Assembly (NCBI RefSeq): GCF_000177075.1
Contig: NZ_ADEG01000016.1
Location: forward strand, 1 to 64,000
Direction: 5' to 3'
Source of the DNA: Hoylesella buccalis ATCC 35310
GTDB taxonomy: Bacteria > Bacteroidota > Bacteroidia > Bacteroidales > Bacteroidaceae
DNA: 64,000 bases
This document shows, piece by piece, positions 53,841-64,000 of this stretch. The position numbers were made by a program, and so were the translations under genes. The notes beneath the pieces are model-generated. The model worked only from the letters and a program-made list of their open reading frames with translations. It had not been told where the DNA came from and made no database searches. Position 1 is the first letter of the stretch. Each line of letters begins with the position of its first letter.

Positions 53841-54281
53841 CTATTGAATACGTATCTTTGCTATTCTGCGAGAATGTCGTCCACCTTCGAAATCGGTAGA
53901 AAAGAACTCATCAAGAATCTTTCTTGTCGTCTCCTTGTCAACAAATCTTCCCGGCAGAACCAACACATTGGCATCGTTATGGAGACGAGTCAAGTGAGCA
54001 ATCTCGGGCGACCAAGCCAGTCCGGCACGTATTCCTTGATGCTTATTGAGCGTCATGCTCATTCCTTCTCCCGAACCACACACACCGATACCGGGATAGA
54101 CGTCACCCCGCTCAATGGCATTGGCTAAGGCATGGGCGTGATCGGGATAATCACAAGAGGATGTGCTGTTGGTGCCATAGTCTTTGTACGAAATACCTTT
54201 CTCTTCAAGGTATTGCTTGATAAACTCTTTTATTTCATAGCCAGCATGATCACATGCGAGGCCAACTGTCTTGATATCCAT
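53841..54281 (-). CDS. rpiB: Ribose-5-phosphate isomerase B
   Basis: 146 residues. VGLACDHAGYEIKEFIKQYL, CDYPDHAHALANAI, GVCGSGEGMSMTLNK and NDANVLVLPGRF are the family motifs, with the catalytic cysteine in VCGSGEG. It interconverts ribose 5-phosphate and ribulose 5-phosphate. The gene starts 7 bases after the transketolase stop, so both pentose-phosphate genes are cotranscribed. Confidence 0.96.
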   Translation of the reverse strand: MDIKTVGLACDHAGYEIKEFIKQYLEEKGISYKDYGTNSTSSCDYPDHAHALANAIERGDVYPGIGVCGSGEGMSMTLNKHQGIRAGLAWSPEIAHLTRLHNDANVLVLPGRFVDKETTRKILDEFFSTDFEGGRHSRRIAKIRIQ

Positions 54282-54288
54282 GACAAAA

Positions 54289-56310
54289 TTATTCAGATAG
54301 ATATTCTTTTACCTGCTTGTATACATTCTCAGCCGTGAAGCCTAACTTTTCGTCCAACACCTTATAAGGTGCAGAATAGCCGAAGCTCTCAAGTCCAAAG
54401 ACTTTTCCATTGGCTCCAACCAGGCCTTGTAAGGTTACTGGTAATCCTGCTGTCAGACCGAAAATCTTTGCATCTTTCGGAAGAATGGACTCTTGATATT
54501 CTCTGCTTTGACGGCGGAACAACCCTTCAGACGGCACACTGACAATGCGCGTCTTGATGTTGTCGTTTCTCAATAATTTTGCACCGGCAACCAAAGTTGA
54601 CACTTCTGAGCCGCTGGCCAACAAGATAACGTCATATTGTTCGTCGCTGCCAGCAACGATGTATGCACCTTTACGTGCTTCTTGGTAGTTGTTTCCTTCT
54701 GGCAAACTCTCAATGGCCTGACGTGAAAGGATGAGTGCCGTCGGTGTATCCATGTTTTCCATGGCCATTTGCCAACACACTGTTGTCTCTTCAACGTCTG
54801 CAGGACGAAACACTCTGACGGAATCTTTTCCATGATGGTTCTTTAACTTTTCCATCAATCTGATTTGTGCTTCCTGCTCCACAGGCTCATGGGTAGGACC
54901 ATCTTCACCAACACGGAATGCGTCGTGTGACCAAATGAACTTGATGGGAACTTCCATCAATGCGGCCAAACGAACGGCCGGCTTCTGATAATCGGAGAAG
55001 ACGAAGAAGGTTCCACAGGCAGGAATGACGCCACCGTGCAGGTACATGCCAATGCACATACAGGTCATGGTAAGCTCACTGACGCCAGCTTGGAAGAAAG
55101 CACCAGTGAAATCGCCTTTCACCATGCTCTGCGTTTTTTTCAAGAAACCATCTGTTTTGTCCGAATTGGATAGGTCGGCAGACGAACAAACCATGTTAGG
55201 AACCTGTTCGGCCAGGACACTAAGGCATACTGATGAAGCAGCACGAGTGGCCTGTCCTGGTTTCTGTTCAACCTTGCTCCAATCAATTTGAGGAGCATTA
55301 CCAGAGAACCAGTCTTGCATTTGTGCCGACAACTCTGGATTTTTCTCAGCCCATGCCTTCTCTTCAGCGTGGCGTTGGGCAACAATCTCTCGCAGTTCGT
55401 CCTGGCGTTTGTCGTACATTGCTTGGACTTCTTGGAAGATTTCAAAAGGATTATCGAGGTTTCCGCCCAGATTAAGTACTGTTTTAGTGTAAGCATCACC
55501 GCCAAGTGGGGCACCGTGTGTTTTCACATTACGCTCGTAGCTGCTGCCATCAGCTTTCAAAGCCCCCTTACCCATGGTAGTCTTGCCTATGATGAGCGTG
55601 GGTCGGTGCTGTTCCGTCAGGGCTGCGTCCAATGCTTGACGAATCTCAGTAACATCATTACCGTTGATGGTCAATACGTTCCATCCCCATGATTGATATT
55701 TCATTGCTGTATCTTCTTGCGTTACAGCATCGCAATCCGTCGAGAGCTGAATGTCGTTAGAATCGTAGAACATGATGAGATTGTTCAGCCCCAACGCACC
55801 TGCCAACCGGCCTGTTCCTTGGGAAATCTCTTCTTGAATGCCACCATCCGATATATATGCATATATCTTATGTTGCATCATGGTTTTTCCAAGCTTGGCT
55901 TCCAGGAACTTTTCCGCCACAGCTGCACCGGCAGCAAAGGTGTGTCCTTGACCTAAAGGTCCAGATGTGTTTTCTATTCCTCGAGTGATGTCACGTTCGG
56001 GATGGCCCGTTGTTGGCGAGTCCCACTGTCTGAAATTCTTCAATTCATCAATCGTATATTTACCTTGCAAGGCAAGTGTGGCGTAAAGCATGGGCGACAT
56101 GTGACCTGGGTCAAGATAAAAACGGTCTCTTCCAGCCCAAGTTGCATCGTCTGGATCGTACACCAAGTATTCTGAAAATAGCACGTTAATAAAATCAGCA
56201 CCGCCCATAGCACCTCCTGGGTGGCCAGAGTTTGCCTTTTCTACCATGGAGACAGCAAGAATTCTGATGTTGTCTGCCGCACGGTTCATAGTTTTTAAGT
56301 CATTCATCAT
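54289..56310 (-). CDS. tkt: Transketolase
   Basis: 673 residues. The thiamine diphosphate domain shows KANSGHPGGAMGGADF and a cofactor motif reading SDGGIQEEISQG where many enzymes have GDG. The pyrimidine domain and transketolase signature (GEDGPTHEPVEQ) and the C-terminal domain are complete. It transfers two-carbon units between pentose and hexose phosphates. A -7 box TATCTTTG (plus 56382-56389) lies about 70 bases upstream. First gene of the tkt-rpiB-cutC group. Confidence 0.96.
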   Translation of the reverse strand: MMNDLKTMNRAADNIRILAVSMVEKANSGHPGGAMGGADFINVLFSEYLVYDPDDATWAGRDRFYLDPGHMSPMLYATLALQGKYTIDELKNFRQWDSPTTGHPERDITRGIENTSGPLGQGHTFAAGAAVAEKFLEAKLGKTMMQHKIYAYISDGGIQEEISQGTGRLAGALGLNNLIMFYDSNDIQLSTDCDAVTQEDTAMKYQSWGWNVLTINGNDVTEIRQALDAALTEQHRPTLIIGKTTMGKGALKADGSSYERNVKTHGAPLGGDAYTKTVLNLGGNLDNPFEIFQEVQAMYDKRQDELREIVAQRHAEEKAWAEKNPELSAQMQDWFSGNAPQIDWSKVEQKPGQATRAASSVCLSVLAEQVPNMVCSSADLSNSDKTDGFLKKTQSMVKGDFTGAFFQAGVSELTMTCMCIGMYLHGGVIPACGTFFVFSDYQKPAVRLAALMEVPIKFIWSHDAFRVGEDGPTHEPVEQEAQIRLMEKLKNHHGKDSVRVFRPADVEETTVCWQMAMENMDTPTALILSRQAIESLPEGNNYQEARKGAYIVAGSDEQYDVILLASGSEVSTLVAGAKLLRNDNIKTRIVSVPSEGLFRRQSREYQESILPKDAKIFGLTAGLPVTLQGLVGANGKVFGLESFGYSAPYKVLDEKLGFTAENVYKQVKEYLSE

Positions 56311-56439
56311 GTTATGGTTATAATATTAGTTTTTTCGATGTAAGTATAATTTAAGGTATACAGATATAATGTATACACTTGCAAAGATAGCATATTGATT
56401 TGAGAATAGCGATTGAATGTCCACGTTTTTACATCATTT

Positions 56440-56472
56440 TTTGTCGTTTGTGATTTATTATCACTATATTTG
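56440..56472 (+). promoter_or_regulatory. Promoter of mannose-1-phosphate guanylyltransferase
   Basis: TTTG at 56440-56443, a 21-bp spacer and TATATTTG at 56465-56472, giving a leader of about 20 nt. Confidence 0.65.
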
Positions 56473-56498
56473 CATGAGAAAACAATATTTGGTTATAT

Positions 56499-57566
56499 AT
56501 GGAAAAGACGCACAACCATTTGGTTATTATGGCAGGTGGAGTAGGGAGTCGCTTTTGGCCCATGAGCACAAGCGATAAACCTAAGCAGTTTATTGATGTA
56601 TTAGGAGTTGGTAAATCCCTTTTGCAACTCACTTTGGATAGATTCAGTGGACTATGTTCTCCCGATCACGTTTGGATTTTGACCAATAAGAAATATTTTC
56701 ATCTGGTGCGTCAACAACTTCCTGATGTCCCCGTTGAAAACATCCTTCAGGAGCCCATGCGCCGTAACACAGCACCCTGCATAGCATACGTTAGCTGGCG
56801 TATCAAGTCGTGTGACCCACAAGCTAACATCGTAGTGACGCCCAGTGACCATGTTGTCACCAATGGAGTTGAATTCCAAAGAGTTATCAAATCTTGTTTA
56901 ACTTTTGCCAACGAAACAGATGCAATCATCACGTTGGGAATGAGACCCAACAGACCAGAAACAGGATACGGATACATCCAAGCAGATTTAACTTCCAGTT
57001 CGTTGCGCAATAAAGAACTTTTCAGGGTAGACAGATTTAGGGAAAAACCAGATTTACAGACAGCACAAGAATATATCGAGCAGAGCAATTTCTTCTGGAA
57101 TGCCGGCATCTTTATTTGGAACGTCAAAACAATCGTCAACGCCTTCAGGGTATATGTGCCAGCAATGGCCAAGATTTTTGAGAGCATGATGGATATCTAT
57201 GGCACCAAAGAAGAACAAAACGTCATCGACGAACGATATGGTGCGTGTGAGAACATCTCTGTAGACTATGCGATTTTAGAGAAATCTGAAGAAATCTTTG
57301 TGTGTCCGGCAGAGTTTGGATGGAGTGACTTAGGTACCTGGAGTTCGCTACTTCAGCAAACCAAGCGCGATTTATACGGCAATGGTATCATCGGAGAGAA
57401 TATTTCTTTGTATGACACTCATAATTGCATCGTACATGCTACACAGGCCAAACAAGTTGTCATCCAAGGACTTGATGATTGCATTGTCGCAGAAAAAGAT
57501 GGTGTCTTATTGATTTGTAAGTTGGCAGAAGAGCAACGCATCAAACAATTTTCTGGAGAAAATTAA
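56499..57566 (+). CDS. manC: Mannose-1-phosphate guanylyltransferase
   Basis: 355 residues, nucleotidyltransferase domain only, without the C-terminal isomerase found in bifunctional ManC/AlgA. The N-terminal MAGGVGSRFWPMSTSDKPKQ motif, TPSDHVVTNG, RFREKPD and FFWNAGIFIWN identify it. It makes GDP-mannose for fucose and mannose glycans. It is convergent with the glycosyltransferase gene; an imperfect hairpin at 57576-57604 may terminate it. Confidence 0.94.
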   Translation: MEKTHNHLVIMAGGVGSRFWPMSTSDKPKQFIDVLGVGKSLLQLTLDRFSGLCSPDHVWILTNKKYFHLVRQQLPDVPVENILQEPMRRNTAPCIAYVSWRIKSCDPQANIVVTPSDHVVTNGVEFQRVIKSCLTFANETDAIITLGMRPNRPETGYGYIQADLTSSSLRNKELFRVDRFREKPDLQTAQEYIEQSNFFWNAGIFIWNVKTIVNAFRVYVPAMAKIFESMMDIYGTKEEQNVIDERYGACENISVDYAILEKSEEIFVCPAEFGWSDLGTWSSLLQQTKRDLYGNGIIGENISLYDTHNCIVHATQAKQVVIQGLDDCIVAEKDGVLLICKLAEEQRIKQFSGEN

Positions 57567-57649
57567 ATAAATAGGGGAGTCATGTTGATACATGCCATGA
57601 TTCCTCCATTCACTTTGATGAACACCTATTATATATAGTGGTGGATTTA

Positions 57650-58828
57650 TCAGTAATTTTTGAAGGTAAAATTGTGCAAAAGGCTCTTCACTAACGATTT
57701 TCTTCCAAAGCTCGTTAGACTGTAGCCTTTGTTGGTTGCAGTGTTGTTGTATTGCTCCACGGCTGCCTCCAACCGCGCAACAATCATCATTTTGGCGCCA
57801 TTTTCCCAGGTACGAAATTCCGTTTTTTCCATATATTGCTGACTAAATGCAATAAGTTGGTCCATGTTGAAGCTATCTGACTTGATTCCAGCCCCTTCCA
57901 ACGTGGCCTCATGCGCATTGCACTCTTGTTCGACATGGACAGGTACCATCATCGCGGGCTTACCCATATACATGGCTTCGCATACCGACTCAAAACCACC
58001 AGTTGTTGCATAAGCCTTACAATTGGCCAGATAATATAAAAATTTCTGATCGTCAATGCGATGAAAAGTCAGTGTGTCGTCAATCTGTGTGGTTTCTTCC
58101 GCATCCTTTTTGTCCCAGAAAAAGTGCAGCGAGATATCTCGATGATTGGCATGCCACTGCATCACCGAGTCACTGAACCCAGCATTGATGATATAGCCCG
58201 TCATGTAATCACCCTTACCTCTTTGTATCTTTAGTGCCTCATCACGTAATAATGGTGGTACAACAGATAGGTTTTCTTCATCGTAATCGCCAGTTTTCCT
58301 AAACGACAAGCCTAACTTACGCGTGGCGCCCAGGCATGTTGCTCGCGTGAACGCCAACATGAGGCGTTGGCTCGCTTTATGTTTTTTCGGGAAAGGGTAG
58401 GATGGATGCAAAAACATGTACTGATGACCGATGCACACTTCTGGTACGCCGGGCCGAAAAAGAAAATAGGTTAATCCTGTGAGGACTTCATAAAAATTGA
58501 CGACCAGGTCGGCACCACTCGCTTGGATATGCTCATGAAGATATCGAATGCTCGACAGGTATTTAGGCGATTTAAAAATGTTGTAGATGATAGATCGAGT
58601 AAGTCCTACCTTCTGGTTTGCTTTTGACGGTAGAAAGTTAGGGCTGAGGAAGCCAAAGACAGGGGCTTGTGTTCGATGAAGAAAAAAGGAGGGTACTTCC
58701 CTAGACCGACTTCTACCGACAAGTATCTCGGTTACTTCGTGGCCACAATCACGAAGTGCTTTCTCTAAAGTCAAGGCTTGTGTCAGATGTCCTCTGCCTT
58801 CACCTTGTACAATGAATATGACTTTCAT
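57650..58828 (-). CDS. GT-B glycosyltransferase, MurG/UGT-like
   Basis: 392 residues. The N terminus MKVIFIVQGEGRGHLTQALT is the acceptor-side Rossmann fold with the GxGHxxQ motif. The donor-binding half has YATTGGFESVCEAMYMGKPA and PVHVEQECNAHEAT, as in glycosyltransferase families related to GT1/GT28. The sugar and acceptor are unknown. It is a single gene near manC; a link to surface glycan or glycolipid synthesis is plausible only by position. Confidence 0.82.
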   Translation of the reverse strand: MKVIFIVQGEGRGHLTQALTLEKALRDCGHEVTEILVGRSRSREVPSFFLHRTQAPVFGFLSPNFLPSKANQKVGLTRSIIYNIFKSPKYLSSIRYLHEHIQASGADLVVNFYEVLTGLTYFLFRPGVPEVCIGHQYMFLHPSYPFPKKHKASQRLMLAFTRATCLGATRKLGLSFRKTGDYDEENLSVVPPLLRDEALKIQRGKGDYMTGYIINAGFSDSVMQWHANHRDISLHFFWDKKDAEETTQIDDTLTFHRIDDQKFLYYLANCKAYATTGGFESVCEAMYMGKPAMMVPVHVEQECNAHEATLEGAGIKSDSFNMDQLIAFSQQYMEKTEFRTWENGAKMMIVARLEAAVEQYNNTATNKGYSLTSFGRKSLVKSLLHNFTFKNY

Positions 58829-58972
58829 TTTTTTTCTGTGTTATCTTATTTTGCTTACAAAAATAAAGGAGTGTTGTTACAAAACCGTGTAAAAAAGATA
58901 ACATTTCATAGAAAAAAGAACGTTTTTAATTCTACTGTGATTATTAATTGATACTTAAATATGGTGTACGTC

Positions 58973-60640
58973 CTACATCGTTATATTCTTAACGCGCTTC
59001 TCAAATTCACTGCGGTCGCAAAGGGCTTTTTTCTTAATGCGGGCACGATAATTATAGATAGAATTAGGTGAATAATTGAGGAATTCGGCAATGCGGGAAC
59101 TCTCCTCAATGCCCAGTCGTATGAGCGCAAAGATGCGCAGGTCGGTAGTCAGCTGTCCGCCGTGGGGAATGTGGATACGATGTTCGGGTTGGAGCAACGC
59201 GTTGAAATCATTGACAAAATTGGGAAAAAGATGAAGAAAGACGGTATCAAAATTGTAGAATAACTCGTTCAGCTCATTGGATTTGAGCTCGTCGGTTTCC
59301 GTCATTTTCAACAAGTCGTTATATTGTCTGGCCTTGAGCTTTCTATTGACTTTGATGCGGTAGTTATCGAGTTTATCGATATATTCGGAACACGTGGAAA
59401 GGAATTTACCGATGTACTCGTCTTTCATCTTGTTGGCATCGGAAAGCTGATGATTGGTAGATGAAAGGAGCGTATTAGCATTGGAAAGTTGCTCGTTGAG
59501 GATTTCCAATCTACTGTTGATGCTTTTCAATTCGTTTCTGGCCTTGGCAAGCTGTGTCCGTTTGTGTTGAACATAGAAGATGATACCGAGCAGAATAATG
59601 GAAAGAAGACTGACAACAACGATGAGTAACATGAGATGGTGGTTGGCACTTTGCAGACTGTCGCGGTAGTTGTTGTTGATGAGTGTCAGGATGGGCGAAA
59701 CGAGCCAGCCACGCATGTGCGTGCTGAAATGGGAAACGCAAGTCCACGAGAAATCCATATACTGATAGGCTCTGTCGTTATCGCCATCCTCACTGAGCAG
59801 ATTGGCGAGATTCCACAGAGAACTCTGGTCCATGACAGCACTGTTAATGTCGCACAGGGCCGATATGGCCAGCCAACGTTTCTGCTCATCACGGTTTTTC
59901 ATCTTGCGGTAGATCTCCGCGCGGAAGAAAGCCATGATAGCATAGTCGTGGGTTCCGTAGCTGACCTGTTTCTCCCATTGAGTGGATGTTTTCAGTGCCT
60001 CTTGATATTGATCGCTGTTGTTGAGTCTTTCGGTCTTTCTCCATAAGTATGGAATAGAATTGTGGGGGGCGATGGCATTGAGAGAATCACTATATTGGTC
60101 TGCTATATGATAATACTGTTGCGCTATCTGTGAATCTTTCGAAAAGAAAGCTAAATCGCCATAGAAATGACTGCCTACGAAATAATAGTTTATGCGATCT
60201 TCCATGCTAAGCCTTTCAAGAGGAATCTGCTGAAAATGGAATATGGCCTCGTTGTAAAATCCAGAGAGTCCATACTGATTGGCCAACAGCAGCCGACGAT
60301 TGTTAAGAAGGTCTTTGCGCTTCAATGCTTTGGCTAGTTCCAGTCCGCGACCAAGCCATACGAGCGCAGAGTCGTTGCTGTAGGAATAATATTCACGATA
60401 CAATCCGTCCGCCAACTCATAGCGTGCTTGAAGATTGCTCATGCCCTCATACTGCCGGCGTAAAACAGAAAGGCGATGTTCTTTGGTCTTGATATGTTGT
60501 TGAGAATTTTTGATGGAGCGGTCTAAAAGTGAATAGAGCTCGTTAAGAGAAAGCTGTGTCTCGGAACGATTGGAATGCGCCATAGACGATTCCTGGGACA
60601 AAGCGAAGATAAAAAATAAGAGTAAAAGTCTTATTTTCAT
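58973..60640 (-). CDS. DUF6377 family regulator with TPR-like sensor and membrane helix
   Basis: 555 residues. Signal peptide (KIRLLLLFFIFALSQESSMA), a periplasmic helical TPR-like part, one TM helix at about 335-360 (LLIVVVSLLSIILLGIIFYV), a long coiled coil (KARNELKSINSRLEILNEQL), and a C-terminal LuxR-like HTH (IAEFLNYSPNSIYNYRARIK). This is the DUF6377 arrangement found beside SusC/SusD pairs and thought to control them. It is divergent from susC, so both genes share a 283-base control region. Confidence 0.85.
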   Translation of the reverse strand: MKIRLLLLFFIFALSQESSMAHSNRSETQLSLNELYSLLDRSIKNSQQHIKTKEHRLSVLRRQYEGMSNLQARYELADGLYREYYSYSNDSALVWLGRGLELAKALKRKDLLNNRRLLLANQYGLSGFYNEAIFHFQQIPLERLSMEDRINYYFVGSHFYGDLAFFSKDSQIAQQYYHIADQYSDSLNAIAPHNSIPYLWRKTERLNNSDQYQEALKTSTQWEKQVSYGTHDYAIMAFFRAEIYRKMKNRDEQKRWLAISALCDINSAVMDQSSLWNLANLLSEDGDNDRAYQYMDFSWTCVSHFSTHMRGWLVSPILTLINNNYRDSLQSANHHLMLLIVVVSLLSIILLGIIFYVQHKRTQLAKARNELKSINSRLEILNEQLSNANTLLSSTNHQLSDANKMKDEYIGKFLSTCSEYIDKLDNYRIKVNRKLKARQYNDLLKMTETDELKSNELNELFYNFDTVFLHLFPNFVNDFNALLQPEHRIHIPHGGQLTTDLRIFALIRLGIEESSRIAEFLNYSPNSIYNYRARIKKKALCDRSEFEKRVKNITM

Positions 60641-60667
60641 GACGGTTAAATATAATTAATAGGCACA

Positions 60668-60698
60668 CAAATATACCATATTTTTCAGTTTCAACAAA
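60668..60698 (-). promoter_or_regulatory. Promoter of the DUF6377 gene
   Basis: On the minus strand TTTG (plus 60695-60698), a 19-bp spacer and TATATTTG (plus 60668-60675). On the plus strand TACCTTTG at 60856-60863 is a candidate -7 box for susC, about 60 bases before its ATG. Confidence 0.65.
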
Positions 60699-60923
60699 CA
60701 TTTTACATTGTTTTATGATGCCTTTAAGCTGTAAAGAACAAAATCATTTCTATATTAAAACACCTGAACATAAAACACAACATCATGTATATCAATAATA
60801 TATCATTTTCCACCATACAGAATTATCCACATTGATACCTTTGTATGTAAACAAAGCTTGATTCTATTAATTAAATTTGCAAAACAAAACTTAAACATCT
60901 GTCAATAACTAAAAACATTTAGA

Positions 60924-63910
60924 ATGAGAAACAATCAGAAATTGTGGCCAAAAGCCATCATGCTCTCTGTGGCGTTCCTGTGTTTTACCATGACAGCCGT
61001 CGCACAAATAATAAAAGTGAGCGGTGTAGTCCTGGATACCCATCAAGAACCCATTATAGGAGCTACCGTGAAGGTAATAGGAACCGGCAGCGGGACCGTA
61101 ACCGATATAGACGGTAAATTTAGCCTTGAGGCTAACCGCTCTGCGCGTGTGAGCATTTCTTATGTAGGCTACAAAACTTTGGAACAACGTGTACAACCCA
61201 ATATGCATGTTGTTATGGAGGAGGAAGCCAACATCCTCTCGGAGGTCGTGGCCATAGGTTACGGTTCGGTGAAACGAAAAGATGTGACCACAGCTGTATC
61301 GAGTGTGAACACCGAAGACCTGGAAACACGTCCTATTGTGAGCGCCGTGCAGGGTATGCAGGGAAAAGCAGCCGGACTGCAAATTAGTCAGGCCAACGGC
61401 CAACCCGGTTCTGCGCCGACGATACGTGTGCGGGGTACCACTTCGCTCAACGGAAGCAATAACCCGCTGTATGTGGTAGATGGTGTGCCTGTAGACAACA
61501 TTGACTATCTATCAGCCAACGACATTGACAACATCCAAATTCTTAAGGATGCTTCGTCGGCAGCCATCTACGGATCGAGAGCTGCCAACGGTGTGGTTAT
61601 CATCGGAACCAAACAAGGAAAATCTGGTGTAGCTAAGGTAAGCCTTAGTGCACATTATGCCTTCAATACCGTTCGTGACAACCAAGATCCACTCAACGCA
61701 GAAGAATACAAGGATCTCATCAATGATATGAACGAGAAGGGCGTTTTGAGTCTGAAACTCCCCGCAGAACTTAGAGACCGAACCGACTGGAAGAAGGAAG
61801 TGTACCGAACAGGCAACGTGCAGAACTACCAACTGGCCATTACCAACGGAAACGATAAGCTACGCTATTACCTTTCAGGAGGATATACGGGAGAGAACGG
61901 TGTGATTGTGAGCTCCAGCTACAAACGCTACAATATGCGGGGATCGCTTGAGAACGAAATCAGCAAATGGCTCACGTTCAACGGCAGTGTGGCTTATTCT
62001 GACTATACTTTTAAAGGAACAGGCATTATCTCGGGAACGAGTAGCGACCGGGGTGGAGTGGTTCCCGCCATTCTGGGCACGCCGACGTATGCTCCGATAT
62101 GGGATCCAGCTCGCCCGGGTCAGTATTACACAGACTTTTATGGTGTAAATGTGGACGGACCACTGGAGAATATAGCCCGTACCAAAGACAACAAGAGCCA
62201 ATACAACAAACTGTTGGCAACTGGAAAGTTTATCGTTACTTTCATACCAGAACTTACATTGACAAGCACCGTTTCGTTTGATCGGTCATCGTCAATCGTC
62301 ACCAATTTTCTTGACCCAAAACTTACACGCGAGGGTCGCAACCAGAACGGTACGGGCTATGACGGGCGTTCGACAGGAACGGTATGGACCATCGATAATG
62401 TGCTGAATTGGAAAAAGAATTTCGACAAACACGGACTAGACGCCATGGCCGGATCTTCATGGACGCAGAGCGACTGGAGCCAAAACTATATCAATGGATC
62501 CGACTATGCTGACGACCTCTTTCGCACACTCAACGCTGCCAATAAAATCAGTTGGAGTGGCACCGGTTCATCTGCTTCCGACTGGAAGATTTTTTCATTC
62601 TTCGGTCGTTTGCAATACAACTGGAACAGCACTTATATGCTGACCGCCAACCTACGTGCCGATGGTAGCTCAAGACTTGCTCCCGGACATCGATGGGTGT
62701 TTTCCCCTCTTTCTCAGGCGCATGGCGTATCTCCAACGAGAACTTCATGAAAGACATAGAATGGATTGACGACATGAAGATTCGTGGCGGATGGGGCCAA
62801 ACTGGTAACCAAAGCGGACTGGGAGACTACGGCTATCTGGCTCTCTATAACTTCGGACGCATACAATGGTGGGAAACGGGCAACGAACATGCTGTTCCAA
62901 CCCGCACACAAGGTTCACTGAGCAATCCAGAACTTACCTGGGAGACTACCTCTCAAATGGATATTGGGTTTGACTTGACCATGTTGCGCAACCGATTGAC
63001 TTTCTATTTTGACTGGTACTACAAGAAGACCAGTGATATGCTGATGCACATTACGTTGCCGGCTGGAAGTGCTGCTGCCAGAAATCTGACCTATAACGGA
63101 GGAGAAATTGAAAACAAGGGAATGGAATTCTCCATAGACTCCAAAAACCTGACGGGTAACTTCAAATGGAATACCAATTTCAACATTTCGTTTAACCGTA
63201 ACAAGCTGACCCGTCTCGAGCTGGTGCCAGTGTACTGGGGTGCAGTCACCAACGACAATGTGGGACAAAGCGTGGTGCGAAACGCTGTGGGCCATCCGTT
63301 GGGAGCCTTTTGGGGTTACGTGGCCGATGGCGTGGATAAAGAAACGGGCGACATGATTTATCGTGACGTAAATGAAGACGGTGTTGTTTCGGCTAGTGAC
63401 CGTACCTATATCGGCGACCCTAATCCAGACTTTACTTATGGTCTGACCAACACCTTCTCATGGAAGGGTCTCAATCTGAGCATCCTCGTGCAAGGTAGCG
63501 TAGGCAACGACATCTATAATGTGTCGCGTATGGAAAGTGAAGGTATGTTTAACGGAAGAAACCAAAGCAAAGGAGTTCTGGACCGTTGGAAAGTACCAGG
63601 CCAAAACAAGTCTGTTCCAAGAGTAGGCTTTAATCAGCAAAACTCCACCTATTATCTTGAAGACGGCAGTTATCTGCGAGTTAAGGATATATCCTTATCC
63701 TACGATGTTCCTAAGAACGCTATCGACAAACTTCACCTTACCCGCCTCATGCCATACATATCTTTTTCAAATCTCCTGACATGGACCAATTATAGCGGTC
63801 GCGACCCGGAGGTAAACCAGTATGGGAACAGCGGTGGTGTGCAAGGAATCGACTGGGGAACTTACCCCCTGAACCGCTCGTTTGTCATGGGACTTAAAGT
63901 AGAATTCTAA
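60924..63910 (+). pseudogene. SusC/RagA TonB-linked outer membrane transporter, frameshifted
   Basis: The first frame (60924-62750) encodes a signal peptide, a carboxypeptidase-regulatory-like domain (VSGVVLDTHQEPIIGATVKV), the plug domain (ILSEVVAIGYGSVKRKDVTT, then VDGVPVDNIDYLSANDIDNI) and part of the barrel. A second frame (from about 62698 to 63910) carries the rest of the barrel. The two join as APGHRW then [10 protein letters not shown] if one G is added to the GGG at 62695-62697. Combined length is about 995 residues, normal for SusC. Either a real single-base deletion or a sequencing error. Works with SusD to import glycans or peptides. Confidence 0.88.
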
Positions 63911-63930
63911 TCATTAACACCACTATCATC

Positions 63931-64000
63931 ATGACAACAAAACAATATATCAAAACAATACTAATGGGATGTGCGCTATCAGCCACAACAGCCTGTTCAT
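63931..64000 (+). CDS. SusD/RagB family lipoprotein, N-terminal part only
   Basis: The first 23 codons (MTTKQYIKTILMGCALSATT followed by ACS) give a lipoprotein signal peptide with a plausible lipobox before the cysteine. It starts 20 bases after the susC stop, the normal place of susD. The gene runs off the window, so the identity rests on position and signal peptide. Confidence 0.75.
   Translation, partial: MTTKQYIKTILMGCALSATTACS

Noticed and set aside
1-64000. CRISPR arrays or rRNA genes
   Set aside because: No regularly spaced identical repeats with unique spacers and no conserved rRNA segments were seen; the 22-bp repeats are adjacent imperfect units without spacers.

Overview
The window looks like a chromosomal segment of a Prevotella-type member of the Bacteroidales. 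The signs are Bacteroidetes -7 promoter boxes (TAnnTTTG) ahead of many genes instead of Shine-Dalgarno sites, a SusC/SusD pair next to a DUF6377 regulator, a C10 (streptopain-like) peptidase, a 29-residue COX24-type basic peptide, and a CTnDOT-like mobile island with rteA/rteB/rteC.

Left chromosomal part (1-24.8 kb). tRNA-Cys; a FeoB-associated Cys-rich membrane peptide; glyA; pyrI-pyrB; a class A penicillin-binding protein; a secreted C10 peptidase; ribonuclease G; the small basic peptide and HU; a helix-hairpin-helix protein; dinB; pyruvate kinase; a Gfo/Idh/MocA oxidoreductase; a small AraC-type regulator; a dipeptidyl-peptidase III-like enzyme overlapping an AlkD-like gene; then fur-purA-hisS, a second fur gene, a phosphohexomutase, DUF4491 and rlmH.

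Accessory island (about 24.83-44.02 kb). It lies between the rlmH terminator and tRNA-Phe. A degenerate direct copy of the tRNA-Phe 3' end sits at the left border, as expected for tRNA-targeted integration. From left to right it holds: an AT-rich ABC/OLD-like ATPase; a ruined group II intron reverse transcriptase; a compact locus of structured RNA and tiny ORFs; a restriction-modification remnant; an operon MATE transporter - Vat-like acetyltransferase - rteA - rteB behind an attenuator-like leader; a second operon AraC/GyrI - GNAT/YoaP - rteC; a CatA-like chloramphenicol acetyltransferase; another AraC regulator; a remnant mobilisation module (mobA, DUF3408, hairpin-rich oriT-like DNA); two excisionase-like HTH genes; and a tyrosine integrase. 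No relaxase, coupling protein or tra genes are visible, so the element looks non-autonomous or decayed.

Right chromosomal part (44.0-64.0 kb). tRNA-Phe; a leftward cluster sppA-lpxK-purine nucleoside phosphorylase-thiL; a short-chain dehydrogenase with an apparently leaderless transcript; a leftward group transketolase-rpiB-cutC-transglutaminase-like protein; a mannose-1-phosphate guanylyltransferase; a glycosyltransferase; and a polysaccharide/peptide uptake locus with a DUF6377 regulator, a frameshifted SusC and the first residues of SusD.

A family of short imperfect repeats (unit about 22 bp, core TCAWTGASTTTG, hairpin-forming) occurs in three intergenic spaces, two of them between convergent genes. 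No CRISPR array or rRNA gene was seen. All calls come from reading the sequence; no database search was run.
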